A stretch of 64,000 nt of DNA from Leifsonia sp052114085. GTDB lineage: Bacteria > Actinomycetota > Actinomycetes > Actinomycetales > Microbacteriaceae. The translations under genes were made by a program, and so were the position numbers. The notes below the pieces were generated by a model that made no database searches, was not told the DNA's origin, and saw nothing but the letters and a program-made list of their open reading frames with translations. Shown here one piece after another: positions 16,401-25,000 of this stretch (position 1 is its first letter; every line of letters begins with the position of its first letter). The stretch is from contig NZ_JBFREB010000001.1 of the NCBI RefSeq assembly GCF_052114085.1, positions 3,348,001 through 3,412,000 on the forward strand. The letters run 5' to 3'.

Positions 16401-17405
16401 ATGTCCCACCCCCTCACCGTTGCAGCGATCGGCTTCTGGCACGTGCATGCGGGCGACTACGCGCGCAACGTCCAGCAGCATCCCGACACCACCCTCGTCG
16501 CCGTCTGGGACGACGACGACGAGCGCGGCCAGGAGGCCGCCGACGAGTTCGGCGTGGAGTTCGTCGCCGACCTCGACGAGCTGCTCGCGCGCTCCGAGCT
16601 CGATGCCGTCACCGTCACCACCGCGACCGACCGGCATCGCGACGTCATCGGTCGCGCCATCGCCGCCGGTAAGCACGTCTTCACCGAGAAGATCCTCGCC
16701 CCCACCGTCGCGGAAGCGGAGGAGCTGGTCCACCTCGCCCGCGATGCCGGCGTCGCACTCGTCGTCTCGCTGCCGCGACTGTCGGACGACTACACCGCGG
16801 CCATCGAGCGCATCCTCGACGATGGCACGCTCGGCGACCTCACCTACTCGCGTGTGCGCCTCGCGCACGACGGCTGGGTCGCCGGCTGGCTGCCGGAGCG
16901 GTTCGCCGATCCTGAGGCGGCGATCGGCGGTGCCCTCACCGACCTGGGCTGCCACCCGGCGTACCTCACCCGGCTTTTCCATCGCGCCGAGCCGCTGACG
17001 ATCTCGGCGACGTACGGGAGCGTGACGGGGCGCGCCGTCGAGGACAACGCGGTCGTGACGGCAGCGTTCCCCGGCGGCCGAATCGGCGTCTTCGAGGCCA
17101 GCGTCGTCACGACGCCCGGCGCGTTCACGATCGAGCTCCGGGGCACCCTCGCCTCGGTCATGTTCGGTTTCGGCGGCGAACGGCTCCTCGCCAAGGGCGG
17201 GGCCTTCGGTGAGGAGTGGCAGGAGCTGCCACTCCCCGAGGCCCGGCCCGGTGCATTCGCTCAGTGGGTGCAGCACATCCACGACGGCACCACGGCCGAC
17301 GACAACCTGCGTCACGCCGTCGAACTGACCCGGATGGTCGTCGCTGCCAACGAGTCGGCGGCGGCCGGCCGCGCGGTCGCGGTGGAAGCGGCGCCCGTCG
17401 CCTGA
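16401..17405 (+). CDS. Gfo/Idh/MocA-family oxidoreductase
   Basis: 334 residues. Start chosen at ATG 16401 because AAGGAGG lies at 16383-16389; the reading frame stays open far upstream without family resemblance. The N-terminal Rossmann region is AAIGFWHVHAGDYARN, unusual in lacking the common GxGxxG run. FTEKILAPTVAEAEEL near residue 94 is the EKP-like motif with Pro replaced by Ile. The central part contains SLPRLSDDYTAAI and GALTDLGCHPAYL near 174. Members oxidise or reduce sugars and inositols with NAD(P). Fifty-eight bases separate it from a second family member, and it diverges from the GH2 gene. Confidence 0.88.
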   Translation: MSHPLTVAAIGFWHVHAGDYARNVQQHPDTTLVAVWDDDDERGQEAADEFGVEFVADLDELLARSELDAVTVTTATDRHRDVIGRAIAAGKHVFTEKILAPTVAEAEELVHLARDAGVALVVSLPRLSDDYTAAIERILDDGTLGDLTYSRVRLAHDGWVAGWLPERFADPEAAIGGALTDLGCHPAYLTRLFHRAEPLTISATYGSVTGRAVEDNAVVTAAFPGGRIGVFEASVVTTPGAFTIELRGTLASVMFGFGGERLLAKGGAFGEEWQELPLPEARPGAFAQWVQHIHDGTTADDNLRHAVELTRMVVAANESAAAGRAVAVEAAPVA

Positions 17406-17463
17406 CCCTCTCCCCCTTCTCGGTGCGCGAGCACCGCATCCACTTCTCAAGGAGCCCTTCACC

Positions 17464-18513
17464 ATGTCCACTGCCCTGCCCCGCACCACCATCCGCATCG
17501 GCCTCATCGGAGCCGGCGGCATCGCCGGCGCACACGTCGCCGGCTACCGGCGCAACCCCGAGACCGTCACCTTCGCCGCCGTCGCCGACCCGGTCCGCGA
17601 AGCGGCCGAACGTCGCGCCGGCGACACCGGCGCTGCCATCTACGCCGACTACACGACCATGCTCGCGGAAGCGGACATCGACGCCGTCGACATCTGCCTT
17701 CCCCACCACCTGCACAAGGACGCGATCGTCGCCGCGGCCCGCGCCGGCAAGCACATCCTCTGCGAGAAGCCGCTCTGTCTCACGCCCGAAGAGGCAGCCG
17801 AGGTGGATGCCGCGGTCACCGAGGCGGGCGTGACCCTGATGTGCGCGCACAACCAGCTGTTCCTCCCCGCCGTCGCGAAGGCGAAGGAGCTCATCGAGTC
17901 CGGCGCTCTCGGGCGCCTCTACGAGGTGCGGACCACGGACAGCTTCTACAACGACTTCGACCCGGCGAACATGGGATGGCGTGCTCACGCTGCCACCAGC
18001 GGGGGCGGCGAGCTCATCGACACCGGATACCACCCCACCTACCTGCTGCTGCACCTGGCGGGCGGCTCGCCCGTCGAGGTGACCGCGCTGCTGGCTACGC
18101 ACCGACTCACCTTCATGGAGGGGGAGGACTCGGCGCAGGTCCTCGTGCGTTTCGACAACGGGGTGATCGGCAGCCTGGTCACGAGCTGGGCGTACCAGCC
18201 GGCCGACGGTACGGAGAAGTTCTCCGCCGTCGGTGAGCACGGCAGCCTGACCAGCGACGGCACGACTCTCACGTTCCGGGGACGGGGCGACGAGCAGCCG
18301 ACCTCATACGATTTGGAGCCGGTGCACGAGTTCGGCGCCGAGATCGCCCACTTCGCGCGAAGCCTCCTGGACGGGACTCGGCCGCTCCACACGCAGAAGG
18401 AGGGGATCGAGGTGCTCGGCATCATCCTGGCCGCCTACGAATCCGCCGAGCACCGGACCATCGCGCCGGTTCGGCCGATCGAGGAGCTGACGAGCGCCGC
18501 ATCCCGCGGATAA
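17464..18513 (+). CDS. Gfo/Idh/MocA-family oxidoreductase
   Basis: 349 residues with the canonical nucleotide-binding start IRIGLIGAGGIAGAHVAGY, the motif ILCEKPLCLTPEEAAEV near 99 (catalytic Lys in EKP) and GGGELIDTGYHPTYLLL near 180 with the Asp/His pair typical of the active site. Family members act on sugars, inositols and glycosides using NAD(P)H. AAGGAG at 17450-17455 positions ATG 17464. It probably forms an operon with the preceding oxidoreductase; together with the divergent GH2 enzyme they resemble a glycoside-processing unit. Substrate undetermined. Confidence 0.92.
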   Translation: MSTALPRTTIRIGLIGAGGIAGAHVAGYRRNPETVTFAAVADPVREAAERRAGDTGAAIYADYTTMLAEADIDAVDICLPHHLHKDAIVAAARAGKHILCEKPLCLTPEEAAEVDAAVTEAGVTLMCAHNQLFLPAVAKAKELIESGALGRLYEVRTTDSFYNDFDPANMGWRAHAATSGGGELIDTGYHPTYLLLHLAGGSPVEVTALLATHRLTFMEGEDSAQVLVRFDNGVIGSLVTSWAYQPADGTEKFSAVGEHGSLTSDGTTLTFRGRGDEQPTSYDLEPVHEFGAEIAHFARSLLDGTRPLHTQKEGIEVLGIILAAYESAEHRTIAPVRPIEELTSAASRG

Positions 18514-18588
18514 CAGGCGAAGAGAGCGTCGTTTTCCCGAATTGCTCGGGGTATATCCAGCGGGCCTGCGGCGGAGTTACAGTGCACC

Positions 18589-18837
18589 ATGAGCACGCAG
18601 CGGACGGGGGCCCGCCACACCGTTCCGGAGCCCCATCATCAGAATGATTTCGTCGCAGTCCCCTACCTGCGCCAGGGCCAGCTCATTTCGCTGATCCGCT
18701 GGTCGCTGGTGTCCGGCGAGTGGAAGTACACGACGATCCTCGCGGAGTACCTGCACCGCGACGAGAACTCGTGGTATCTGGTCATTCAGGGCAATCGGGC
18801 CAGGCTCGACCGCGAGGAGTGGGCGATCTTCAACTGA
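18589..18837 (+). CDS. Small protein of unknown function, 82 residues
   Basis: Not recognised. The 82-residue product is moderately charged, has several tryptophans and tyrosines and no membrane segment, and ends EEWAIFN. The central part (QLISLIRWSLVSGEWKY) could be a small beta-rich fold. TACAGT at 18578-18583 fits a -10 element and ends five bases before the ATG, so the transcript may be leaderless; no Shine-Dalgarno is seen at normal spacing. A 65-bp tandem duplication follows immediately downstream. Confidence 0.65.
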   Translation: MSTQRTGARHTVPEPHHQNDFVAVPYLRQGQLISLIRWSLVSGEWKYTTILAEYLHRDENSWYLVIQGNRARLDREEWAIFN

Positions 18838-18850
18838 CCGGGGACCTCGG

Positions 18851-18980
18851 TCGCAGGCTCCCTCGGCGCTGGGGTCGCGGCATCGCTCCTCGCTGCTCCT
18901 AGCTCCACCGCGCGATCGCAGGCTCCCTCGGCGCTGGGGTCGCGGCATCGCTCCGCGCTGCTCCTAGCTCCACCGCGCGG
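18851..18980. repeat. Direct tandem duplication of a 65-bp unit
   Basis: Two head-to-tail copies, 18851-18915 and 18916-18980, starting TCGCAGGCTCCCTCGGCGCT. They differ at an internal T/G (18890 versus 18955) and at the last base. The unit contains GGGGTCGCGGCATCGCT and ends CTAGCTCCACCGCGCG. It occupies most of the 159-base gap between two rightward genes and sits just before a TACTGT element near the next start. The near identity indicates recent duplication or homogenisation. Confidence 0.9.
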
Positions 18981-18996
18981 TTGTACTGTTCCCGGT

Positions 18997-19692
18997 GTGA
19001 CCGAAACCTCGAAAGACGTGCGCAGAGCGCAACCCGAGCACCGCTGGCCCGCGGTTATCGCCACGGTGATCGCCCTTGCCGCGTACGCATTCCTCCCGAG
19101 CGTCGTGCCCGCTATCGAGCGGTATGCCGTGGTGGGAGTCTGCCTGCTGATGGTCGTTGCGCTCGTGCTCTACAACCCGCACCGACTGACGCGCGAGTCG
19201 ATGTGGTCGCGGCGGGCCGAAATCGCACTCGCCCTGATCATCCTGGTGGCGAACCAGATCGCGTTCGCCGAGACGATCATCCGGCTGCTCAACAAGCGGG
19301 GCAACGGTTCTGAACTCCTCCTGGCCTCGCTCCAGGTCTGGCTCACCAACGTGATCGCGTTCGCTCTGGTGTTCTGGGTGCTCGACCGCGGCGGCCCGAT
19401 CGCGAGGTCGATGGTCCCCCGGTCGAAGCTCGAGCTTGCCGATTTCCGGTTCCCGCAGGATGAAGACCACGACGCGATCGACGAGGTCGCGCGCGGTTCC
19501 AGCGCGAAGGCGGACTGGGTTCCGACCTACATCGACTACTTCTATTTTTCCCTGTCGAATTCGATGGCGTTCAGCCCGACCGACACCATGCCGCTGAGGC
19601 ACCGGGCGAAGCTGCTCATGGCCCTCGAGTCGTTCGCTGGATTCGTGCTGCTCGCGCTGGTCATCGCGCGCGCCGTGTCTCTGATCGGCTGA
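18997..19692 (+). CDS. Membrane protein, DUF1345-like
   Basis: 231 residues with about five hydrophobic segments (near 20-40, 45-60, 75-90, 110-130 and 205-228). The late segment DYFYFSLSNSMAFSPTDTMP followed by RAKLLMALESFAGF resembles DUF1345-type membrane proteins, which have a channel-like C-terminal region; function unproven. GTG 18997 starts about seven bases after TACTGT (18984-18989), consistent with a leaderless transcript beginning right after the 65-bp tandem repeat. It converges on the pilus locus with a 58-base gap. Confidence 0.75.
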   Translation: MTETSKDVRRAQPEHRWPAVIATVIALAAYAFLPSVVPAIERYAVVGVCLLMVVALVLYNPHRLTRESMWSRRAEIALALIILVANQIAFAETIIRLLNKRGNGSELLLASLQVWLTNVIAFALVFWVLDRGGPIARSMVPRSKLELADFRFPQDEDHDAIDEVARGSSAKADWVPTYIDYFYFSLSNSMAFSPTDTMPLRHRAKLLMALESFAGFVLLALVIARAVSLIG

Positions 19693-19750
19693 TTCTCGAT
19701 GGTCATCGCCGTCGGGAGTGCGCCGAGTCGACAACTTGGGGCGAGGCGGC

Positions 19751-20104
19751 TCACGTCAGGTGCAGAAGTACCGCGGCTGCGAGGTTGAGGCCGATGAGGG
19801 CGAGCAGCAGGATGTTGAGGTAGCTGATCAGTATCGCCGCCTGCAGCAGTGCTCGACCGCGACCGCCGTCGTGCTGCAGGGTGCGCGCGACCCGGTGTCC
19901 GACGGGGATGGCGACCATCGGCACGAGGAATGCGAGAAGCAAAGCCATCACGGCGAGGGGGTGCACCCGCTGGGGTACGACCGTGGGGAGTGCGAAGTCG
20001 GAGATGAACTCGGCAGCCGTGTTCGGCGCGGGAACACCTCCGGCGGACTCGTCCAGTCCGTCGACCTCGTCGTGGTCTCGAGCGTGTGCTCTCAGATCGG
20101 GCAT
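19751..20104 (-). CDS. Small two-helix membrane protein of the pilus locus
   Basis: 117 residues. The start is set at ATG 20104-20102, which overlaps the 3' end of the signal peptidase gene by 13 bases. A hydrophilic N-terminal half (to about residue 50) is followed by two membrane helices, VMALLLAFLVPMVAIPVG and a second one near the C-terminus. No family is recognised beyond a general resemblance to short DUF4190-like proteins. Overlap with the peptidase gene suggests that it is the last gene of the pilin-sortase-peptidase operon, perhaps an assembly accessory; this rests on context only. Confidence 0.6.
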   Translation of the reverse strand: MPDLRAHARDHDEVDGLDESAGGVPAPNTAAEFISDFALPTVVPQRVHPLAVMALLLAFLVPMVAIPVGHRVARTLQHDGGRGRALLQAAILISYLNILLLALIGLNLAAAVLLHLT

Positions 20105-21312
20105 ATCTCGTCGGGGATCGACGCGAACGTCTCCCGCGCCGTTCCGATCGGCGCGAGTTCGGTCACCGGCCAGAGCTTGAAGACGGCTTGACCGACGACG
20201 TCTGCGATGGGAACGAATCCCCGAGTCTCCAGGTCTTGCGTCTGGCTCGAGTCTCGCGAATGGTAGCGATTGTCTCCGAGGACCCACAGATCACCAGCGG
20301 GCACGGTCACCTCGAACGGCGAGGCGGCCGACGGGCTGCCGGCGGGGATCGTCGCGAATTGCTCGTCGAGCACCAGGCCGTTGATGGTCACCCGGCCATT
20401 CGTGTCGCAGCACGTGACCCGGTCGCCAGGGATGCCGATCACGCGTTTGACGAGATAATCGTCGCTTCCCGTCGCACGCCTTTCACCGGGCTCCAGCCAT
20501 CCGCCGGGATCTCGGAAGACGATGACGTCTCCGCGATGGATCGGCGACGTCGCGTAGGCGAACTTGTTCACCAGGATGCGGTCACCCGGGTCGAGGGTGT
20601 TCTCCATGGAGGCCGAGGGCACGGTGAAGGGGGTGATGATCGCGTTCTGGATGATGACCGTCGTGACGAACGCGACGATGACCAGCACGCCCCCGAGCAC
20701 AATGCGACGCCGCGCGCGTCGTCGTCGCAGCAGTGCCCGTCGGGGATGCGTCGAATCGACCGGCCGACTTCGCTTGCCTTGATGCGGTACGAGAGCGACG
20801 TGGCGGGATCGACGGGTGCGCCGCCTGGGGTCGGGCCCCTCGTCATCGTTCGGCCGGCTCGCCCGAACGGGTGGCCCGGGGGACCCGAGCGGCCACGCCC
20901 TCGGCTCATCGAGCGACGCCGACGGCTGTGAAGCACGCGCAAGTGAGACGTGGTCGGCGATGGATGCCGGGACGAAACTGGTCTGAATCGTGCCGTCGTC
21001 GTCGTCTTCTTCACGGAACGAGCGTTTGTCCCACCAGACGACGCCGAGCTCGGGATTGCGGCCGGCACCGTCGATCGCTTCCGCTGTCGCGATGTCGATG
21101 ACCCCGTACGGACCGGCGTCGATGACGGTCCTGCCGAGGCCGTCGCGGCTCGCCGCCGTCCACGCGGCCGGGCCCTTCGGCGCGGAGGAGCCGTCGAGCT
21201 GCTCACGCCAGGAGAGGGCGTCGGGAACGCTGTGGGAGCGGGTCGCCGGGGCGACGAAGGACGATCGGTGCCGCTTCGGCTTCCGGGACGGGATGCGGGG
21301 CATCACGGTCAT
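20092..21312 (-). CDS. lepB: Signal peptidase I with long N-terminal extension
   Basis: 406 residues. GGAGG at about 21316-21321 supports ATG 21312, which overlaps the sortase stop (ATGA). Residues 1 to about 205 are a polar, probably disordered cytoplasmic extension rich in Arg, Pro and Ser, much longer than in typical Gram-positive SipS. One membrane anchor follows (IVLGGVLVIVAFVTTVII), then the catalytic serine in TVPSASMENTL near 234, the general-base lysine in YLVKRVIGIPGDRV near 289, and the box WVLGDNRYHSRDS near 355. It should remove signal peptides from secreted proteins; its place behind pilin and sortase suggests dedication to pilin export, as with SipA in streptococcal pilus islands. 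Confidence 0.9.
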   Translation of the reverse strand: MTVMPRIPSRKPKRHRSSFVAPATRSHSVPDALSWREQLDGSSAPKGPAAWTAASRDGLGRTVIDAGPYGVIDIATAEAIDGAGRNPELGVVWWDKRSFREEDDDDGTIQTSFVPASIADHVSLARASQPSASLDEPRAWPLGSPGPPVRASRPNDDEGPDPRRRTRRSRHVALVPHQGKRSRPVDSTHPRRALLRRRRARRRIVLGGVLVIVAFVTTVIIQNAIITPFTVPSASMENTLDPGDRILVNKFAYATSPIHRGDVIVFRDPGGWLEPGERRATGSDDYLVKRVIGIPGDRVTCCDTNGRVTINGLVLDEQFATIPAGSPSAASPFEVTVPAGDLWVLGDNRYHSRDSSQTQDLETRGFVPIADVVGQAVFKLWPVTELAPIGTARETFASIPDEICPI

Positions 21313-22229
21313 CGCGCCTCCTTTTTTCGCTTCGGGTAATGGGCGCCGTGGAGCGGATATCTGCGCCCGGCCCACCAGGTGTACAGAGCGACGACAACGA
21401 GACCACCGGCATAGAGCGGCGCCCACCACGGGAACTGGAGTGTCGCCTTCGTGTTCTTCGCCGCGTCGAGGTCTTTCGGTGGCGTGGGCAGGATGCGCTT
21501 GCCGGTGACGAGGATGCGGTGGGTGTTGATGCCGAGAGGTGTGCAGGTGACGAGCGTGACCAGATCGCGATCCGCCTCCTGCCGGAGTGTCGCGGTGTCT
21601 TCGGGCTCGACGACGCGGGTGTCGAAGATCTCGTAGGTGTAGACCTGGCCGAACGTGGTGAGCGTGAACGTGTCGCCTTTTCTCACCTTGTCGAGGTCGG
21701 TGAACATCGTCGCGTCGGCCAGACCACGGTGGGCGGTGATGACGGAGTGCGTGCTCTCGCCTCCGACGGGCAACGAGGTTCCTTGGAGATGCCCGGCACC
21801 CTTCAGCAGTGAGGCATCACTCGTGCCGTGGTAGATCGGCAGATCGACCGAGATGACGGGGATCTGGATGCGGGACATCGCACCGTTGGGCGTATCGAGC
21901 AGCTTCCAGTAGTCGTACGTCTTCAGCCCGCTCGTACCGTTGCCGGTGGGGACATTGGTGTTGGCTTCGAGAACGGCTCCGGCTGAGAGGTCGGTGTTGT
22001 AGCGATGCGATTCGGCGAGTTGCTCCGACGCTGTGGGCTTGACCTTCTTGATCGCTTCGCTGTAGCGGCTGATCACGAGGGACTGGTTGTAGGCGGAGAG
22101 CCAGCTCGCCGCCGGTGAGTAGGTCAGGATGGTCGCCCCGAGCACACCGAGTACAGCGATCAGGATCACGAGGAAGCCCGGCCGCCAGCGGCGGCGGGGC
22201 CGCGCGTGCCGTGGGATCTCTCGGGGCAT
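21309..22229 (-). CDS. Class C (pilin-polymerising) sortase
   Basis: 306 residues. Start chosen at ATG 22229 (MPREIPRHARPRRR), giving a basic N-terminus and a first helix at about residues 18-38. The sortase barrel has the catalytic His in SVITAHRGLADATMFTDL near 162, Cys in TLVTCTPLGINTHR near 231 and Arg ten residues later. A C-terminal membrane helix (about 268-290) followed by a basic tail is characteristic of class C enzymes. It should cleave the LPFTG signal of the neighbouring pilin and join subunits through the pilin-motif lysine. The gene lies 82 bases after the pilin and overlaps the signal peptidase gene. Confidence 0.92.
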   Translation of the reverse strand: MPREIPRHARPRRRWRPGFLVILIAVLGVLGATILTYSPAASWLSAYNQSLVISRYSEAIKKVKPTASEQLAESHRYNTDLSAGAVLEANTNVPTGNGTSGLKTYDYWKLLDTPNGAMSRIQIPVISVDLPIYHGTSDASLLKGAGHLQGTSLPVGGESTHSVITAHRGLADATMFTDLDKVRKGDTFTLTTFGQVYTYEIFDTRVVEPEDTATLRQEADRDLVTLVTCTPLGINTHRILVTGKRILPTPPKDLDAAKNTKATLQFPWWAPLYAGGLVVVALYTWWAGRRYPLHGAHYPKRKKEAR

Positions 22230-22311
22230 GTCTCGGTTTCCGGTGTGTGAGTGCCGCTCGGAGGCGGGCGGGATTCCGACCCGCCTCCGAGCGACGTGCG
22301 AGGGAGGCTGC

Positions 22312-23901
22312 TCAGCCGTTTTCGCGGCGGGTCGCCCGCCGACGGACGACCAGCACACCGCCGAGGGCGATGATCAGGAGCGCGATACCGCCGATGGTGA
22401 GTGCGAGCTGGACGTTGGATCCGGTGAACGGCAGCTCGGGGACGCGCTGCTGCGTGTTGTTGATCTTGACCAGCGGGACGACGCCGTTGGCGCCGGCCTT
22501 CACCATGACCGGGGTGAGGGCCGCGGCGCCCGTAGGAAGCACGAAGCCGTCCGGTGCCGCGATCTCTTTGAGCACATAGCAGCGCTGGAGGAAGTCGTGA
22601 CCGGCCACCGCAGTGTCGGACACCGTGCCATCCGCCGCCACGGTCTTCTCGGTGTCGCCGATCCAGAGTCCCGCGATCGAGATCGTGCCGGTGCCGTTGG
22701 ACGTCGCCACATACGGCGTGCTCCCGCCCGGCACGGTCACCTGCGTGAGGCCGCTGATGTCTGCCGTGCAGCCGGAGACCTGATCGGTGGTTCCCCGGTA
22801 GACCTCGAATTTCGCGCCCGACAGACCGTCGGAGGTGTTGGCCGCGTTCACCTTCTGCACCACCAGGTCACCCCAGCGGGTCGTGGCGGTGGTGGAGGGC
22901 GAACCGTCCGTACCGTTCGCCGAGCCCGGGGTGAGCGTGAAGTCGTTGAGGTTCAGGAAGACCTGGTTGTCGATCGCTCCTGGGGCATTCGGCGTGGCCT
23001 GGAATCCGAACACGACGTTCTGCCCGGCCAGCAGCTTCGCCAGACCGGCCGGCGTAAACGTGACCGTGAGCCGCTGTCCCGCCCACACCGCGGTGTAGTC
23101 GGTACCGGAGGCGAACGTCGTCGCGCCCGCCTTCACCGTCACCGGAGCGGCACCCGGCGTGAGCTTCGTGTCGAGCGTCTCAGTCAGGCTGAATTTCGCG
23201 TACGCCTCTCCGGTCGCGAGCGCGGGGATGAGCTGCGTCACTTCGTACTGCACCGGAGCCCCCAGCAGAGAGCCGTTGGCGTCCTGCTTGACGACGTTCT
23301 TCACCGGCCCCTGGGCGATGGTGTTCTTCGGGTAGACGTTCACGTCGTAGACCCAGGTGCCGTTGAGGGTCTTGGCATCCTCCGGGGTGGGCAGCGTGAC
23401 GATGAACGGCGCAGCGCGGGTCACCACGTTGTTGGGGGCGGAGATCTCTCGCACGAAGTAGGCGCCGAGCGGGAGCTTGGCCGTCGTGGCCGCACCGGAG
23501 GCGTTCGTCGCCGGCATGCCGGTGCACCCGCTCAGGGTGTGGCTGCCGAGCTGGGTCGTCCCCGTTGCCGCAGCAGCCTGCTTCGCTGCAGCGGTGATCG
23601 CGTTCAGGTCGTCCCAGCCCGTGTTTGTGCCGTCGAGCAGGTCGATTCCGTCGATCGAGCAGTACTCGAACACGACTCCCGAGATCGGCTCCGTGTCCGG
23701 CTCGGTTCCCGTTCCGGAGGCGTTCTGATCGCCGTTTCCCGGGTTCGTGTACTTGTGGATGAGGATCGAGCCCTGCCGCGCCGTATCGATCGAGGCGGCA
23801 TTCGCGGCAGCGCTGGTCGCCAGTGCTCCCAGCACACCCAGCGAAAGGACGGTTGCGGCAGCAAGCGCTGTGCGCCCGCGATGCCGTGCGTTTGCGGTCA
23901 T
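22312..23901 (-). CDS. LPXTG major pilin (SpaA/FimP-like)
   Basis: 529 residues from ATG 23901, preceded by an AAGGAAA-type site. A signal peptide (basic start, hydrophobic core, AANAAS) covers about 1-36. The pilin motif WVYDVNVYPKN lies near 185-195, its Lys being the expected cross-linking residue. Domains with SpaA/Cna-B character follow, including LSGAKFEVYRG near 365 and the E-box-like CYVLKEIAAPDGF near 440, where Glu normally supports isopeptide formation. The sorting signal is LPFTG near 491, then a hydrophobic helix and RRRATRREN. It is the only pilin in the cluster; no tip adhesin or minor pilin is adjacent. Confidence 0.93.
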   Translation of the reverse strand: MTANARHRGRTALAAATVLSLGVLGALATSAAANAASIDTARQGSILIHKYTNPGNGDQNASGTGTEPDTEPISGVVFEYCSIDGIDLLDGTNTGWDDLNAITAAAKQAAAATGTTQLGSHTLSGCTGMPATNASGAATTAKLPLGAYFVREISAPNNVVTRAAPFIVTLPTPEDAKTLNGTWVYDVNVYPKNTIAQGPVKNVVKQDANGSLLGAPVQYEVTQLIPALATGEAYAKFSLTETLDTKLTPGAAPVTVKAGATTFASGTDYTAVWAGQRLTVTFTPAGLAKLLAGQNVVFGFQATPNAPGAIDNQVFLNLNDFTLTPGSANGTDGSPSTTATTRWGDLVVQKVNAANTSDGLSGAKFEVYRGTTDQVSGCTADISGLTQVTVPGGSTPYVATSNGTGTISIAGLWIGDTEKTVAADGTVSDTAVAGHDFLQRCYVLKEIAAPDGFVLPTGAAALTPVMVKAGANGVVPLVKINNTQQRVPELPFTGSNVQLALTIGGIALLIIALGGVLVVRRRATRRENG

Positions 23902-24088
23902 TCCAGTTTCCTTTCCGATCCACCGCGGGGTGGGACGGCCCCCACGAAGAGACGGCCGCATCGCCTCCGAGAGCGAATACGTCGAGGACCGGTCGGCCCT
24001 CACCTATGAGGACTCCGTGGGGGGCGTTTCATTACGCTCGAAACGCGAAACTGGATAGCAATAAAATGATTACAAACGGCATGCATTG

Positions 24089-24104
24089 CGGGCACGAATG
24101 CCCG
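24089..24104 (-). terminator. Hairpin after the SDR gene
   Basis: Inverted repeat CGGGCA-CGAA-TGCCCG; on the minus strand the loop is TTCG. It starts 22 bases past the SDR stop, and the minus strand then runs into an AT-rich stretch with TTTGTAA and ATTTTATT, so it can serve as an intrinsic terminator. The same AT-rich segment (about 24050-24085) probably also holds the pilin promoter; no clear -35/-10 pair was found. Confidence 0.5.
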
Positions 24105-24125
24105 TCACAGGCGGGGCGACGGCTG

Positions 24126-24944
24126 CTAGAGCCGGCGCCAGTCGTCCGAGGTGAGGTGCGAGCCGGCCTGCGGTCCCATCTGCAGCATCCCGCCGTCGAC
24201 CGCCCAGGAGGCGCCGGTGACGTACGAGGCGGCGGGGGACGCGAGGAAGGCGATCACCGCGGCGATCTCGCGGGCGTCGCCCGGCCGGCCGAGCGGGATG
24301 CCCGGACGATGCACCTCCCGCGGGTCCTCATCGTCTGCATCGTTCATCGGCGTCGAGATCTCGCCCGGCGCGACGGCGTTCGCGGTGATCCCGTACTCGC
24401 CGAGCTCGAGCGCGAGCGTCTTGAGGAGGCCGCCCAGACCGTGCTTGGCCGCGTCGTAGGCGGCCGAGCCGACGCGGGGCTGATGCTCGTGCACGCTGGT
24501 GACACCGATGATGCGGCCGCCGCGTCCCGCATCCACCATCCGCTTGGCCATGCGCTGGATGCAGACGAAGGCACCGTCGAGATCGGCACAGACGGTCTTC
24601 CGCCAGGTCTCCCAGTCGGTCTCGAAGAACGGAGTGCCGCCGTTGACGCCGGCGTTGTTGACGAAGACGTCGCAGCCGCCCAGTTCGTCGGCCATCCGGT
24701 CGACGACGTCCCCGCAGGCGGGCGCGTCCGTCGTGTCGAGATGCGCGACGACGGCGCGGCGGCCGGTCTCGCGCACGAGGCGCGCAGTCTCCTCCGCACC
24801 CGTCTCGTCGGAGTGCCAGGTGATCCCCACGTCCATACCGGCCTGCGCGAGGGCGACGGCAGTGGCGCGCCCGATACCGGAGTCGGAGCCGGTGACGATG
24901 GCGGTGCGGGGGTCGGTGAGTTCCGGATACGTCTGATCGGCCAT
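24126..24944 (-). CDS. Short-chain dehydrogenase/reductase
   Basis: 272 residues. Classical SDR pattern: TAIVTGSDSGIGRATAVA (TGxxxGIG), FVNNAGVNGG (NNAG), the catalytic Ser in IIGVTSVHEH, YDAAKHG (YxxxK, Tyr and Lys) and VAPGEISTPM. C-terminal ASWAVDGGM is also typical. Start MADQTYPELTD (ATG 24944) is preferred because it gives a normal SDR N-terminus; an earlier start near 24980 would overlap the divergent promoter region. The enzyme reduces or oxidises an alcohol/ketone with NAD(P)(H); substrate unknown. It diverges from a HAD phosphatase gene and ends in a hairpin at 24089-24104. Confidence 0.92.
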   Translation of the reverse strand: MADQTYPELTDPRTAIVTGSDSGIGRATAVALAQAGMDVGITWHSDETGAEETARLVRETGRRAVVAHLDTTDAPACGDVVDRMADELGGCDVFVNNAGVNGGTPFFETDWETWRKTVCADLDGAFVCIQRMAKRMVDAGRGGRIIGVTSVHEHQPRVGSAAYDAAKHGLGGLLKTLALELGEYGITANAVAPGEISTPMNDADDEDPREVHRPGIPLGRPGDAREIAAVIAFLASPAASYVTGASWAVDGGMLQMGPQAGSHLTSDDWRRL

Positions 24945-25000
24945 ACCGGGCACGGTGCACCCCATCCCGGACAGGCGCAAGGGGTGGTAGTCGTGGAGCC

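Noticed and set aside
18786..19064. Minus-strand peptide from the 65-bp duplication (Arg/Ser/Cys-rich repeat protein)
   Set aside because: No start signal, and the frame crosses the promoter and start of a plus-strand membrane-protein gene; the repetition comes from the DNA duplication.
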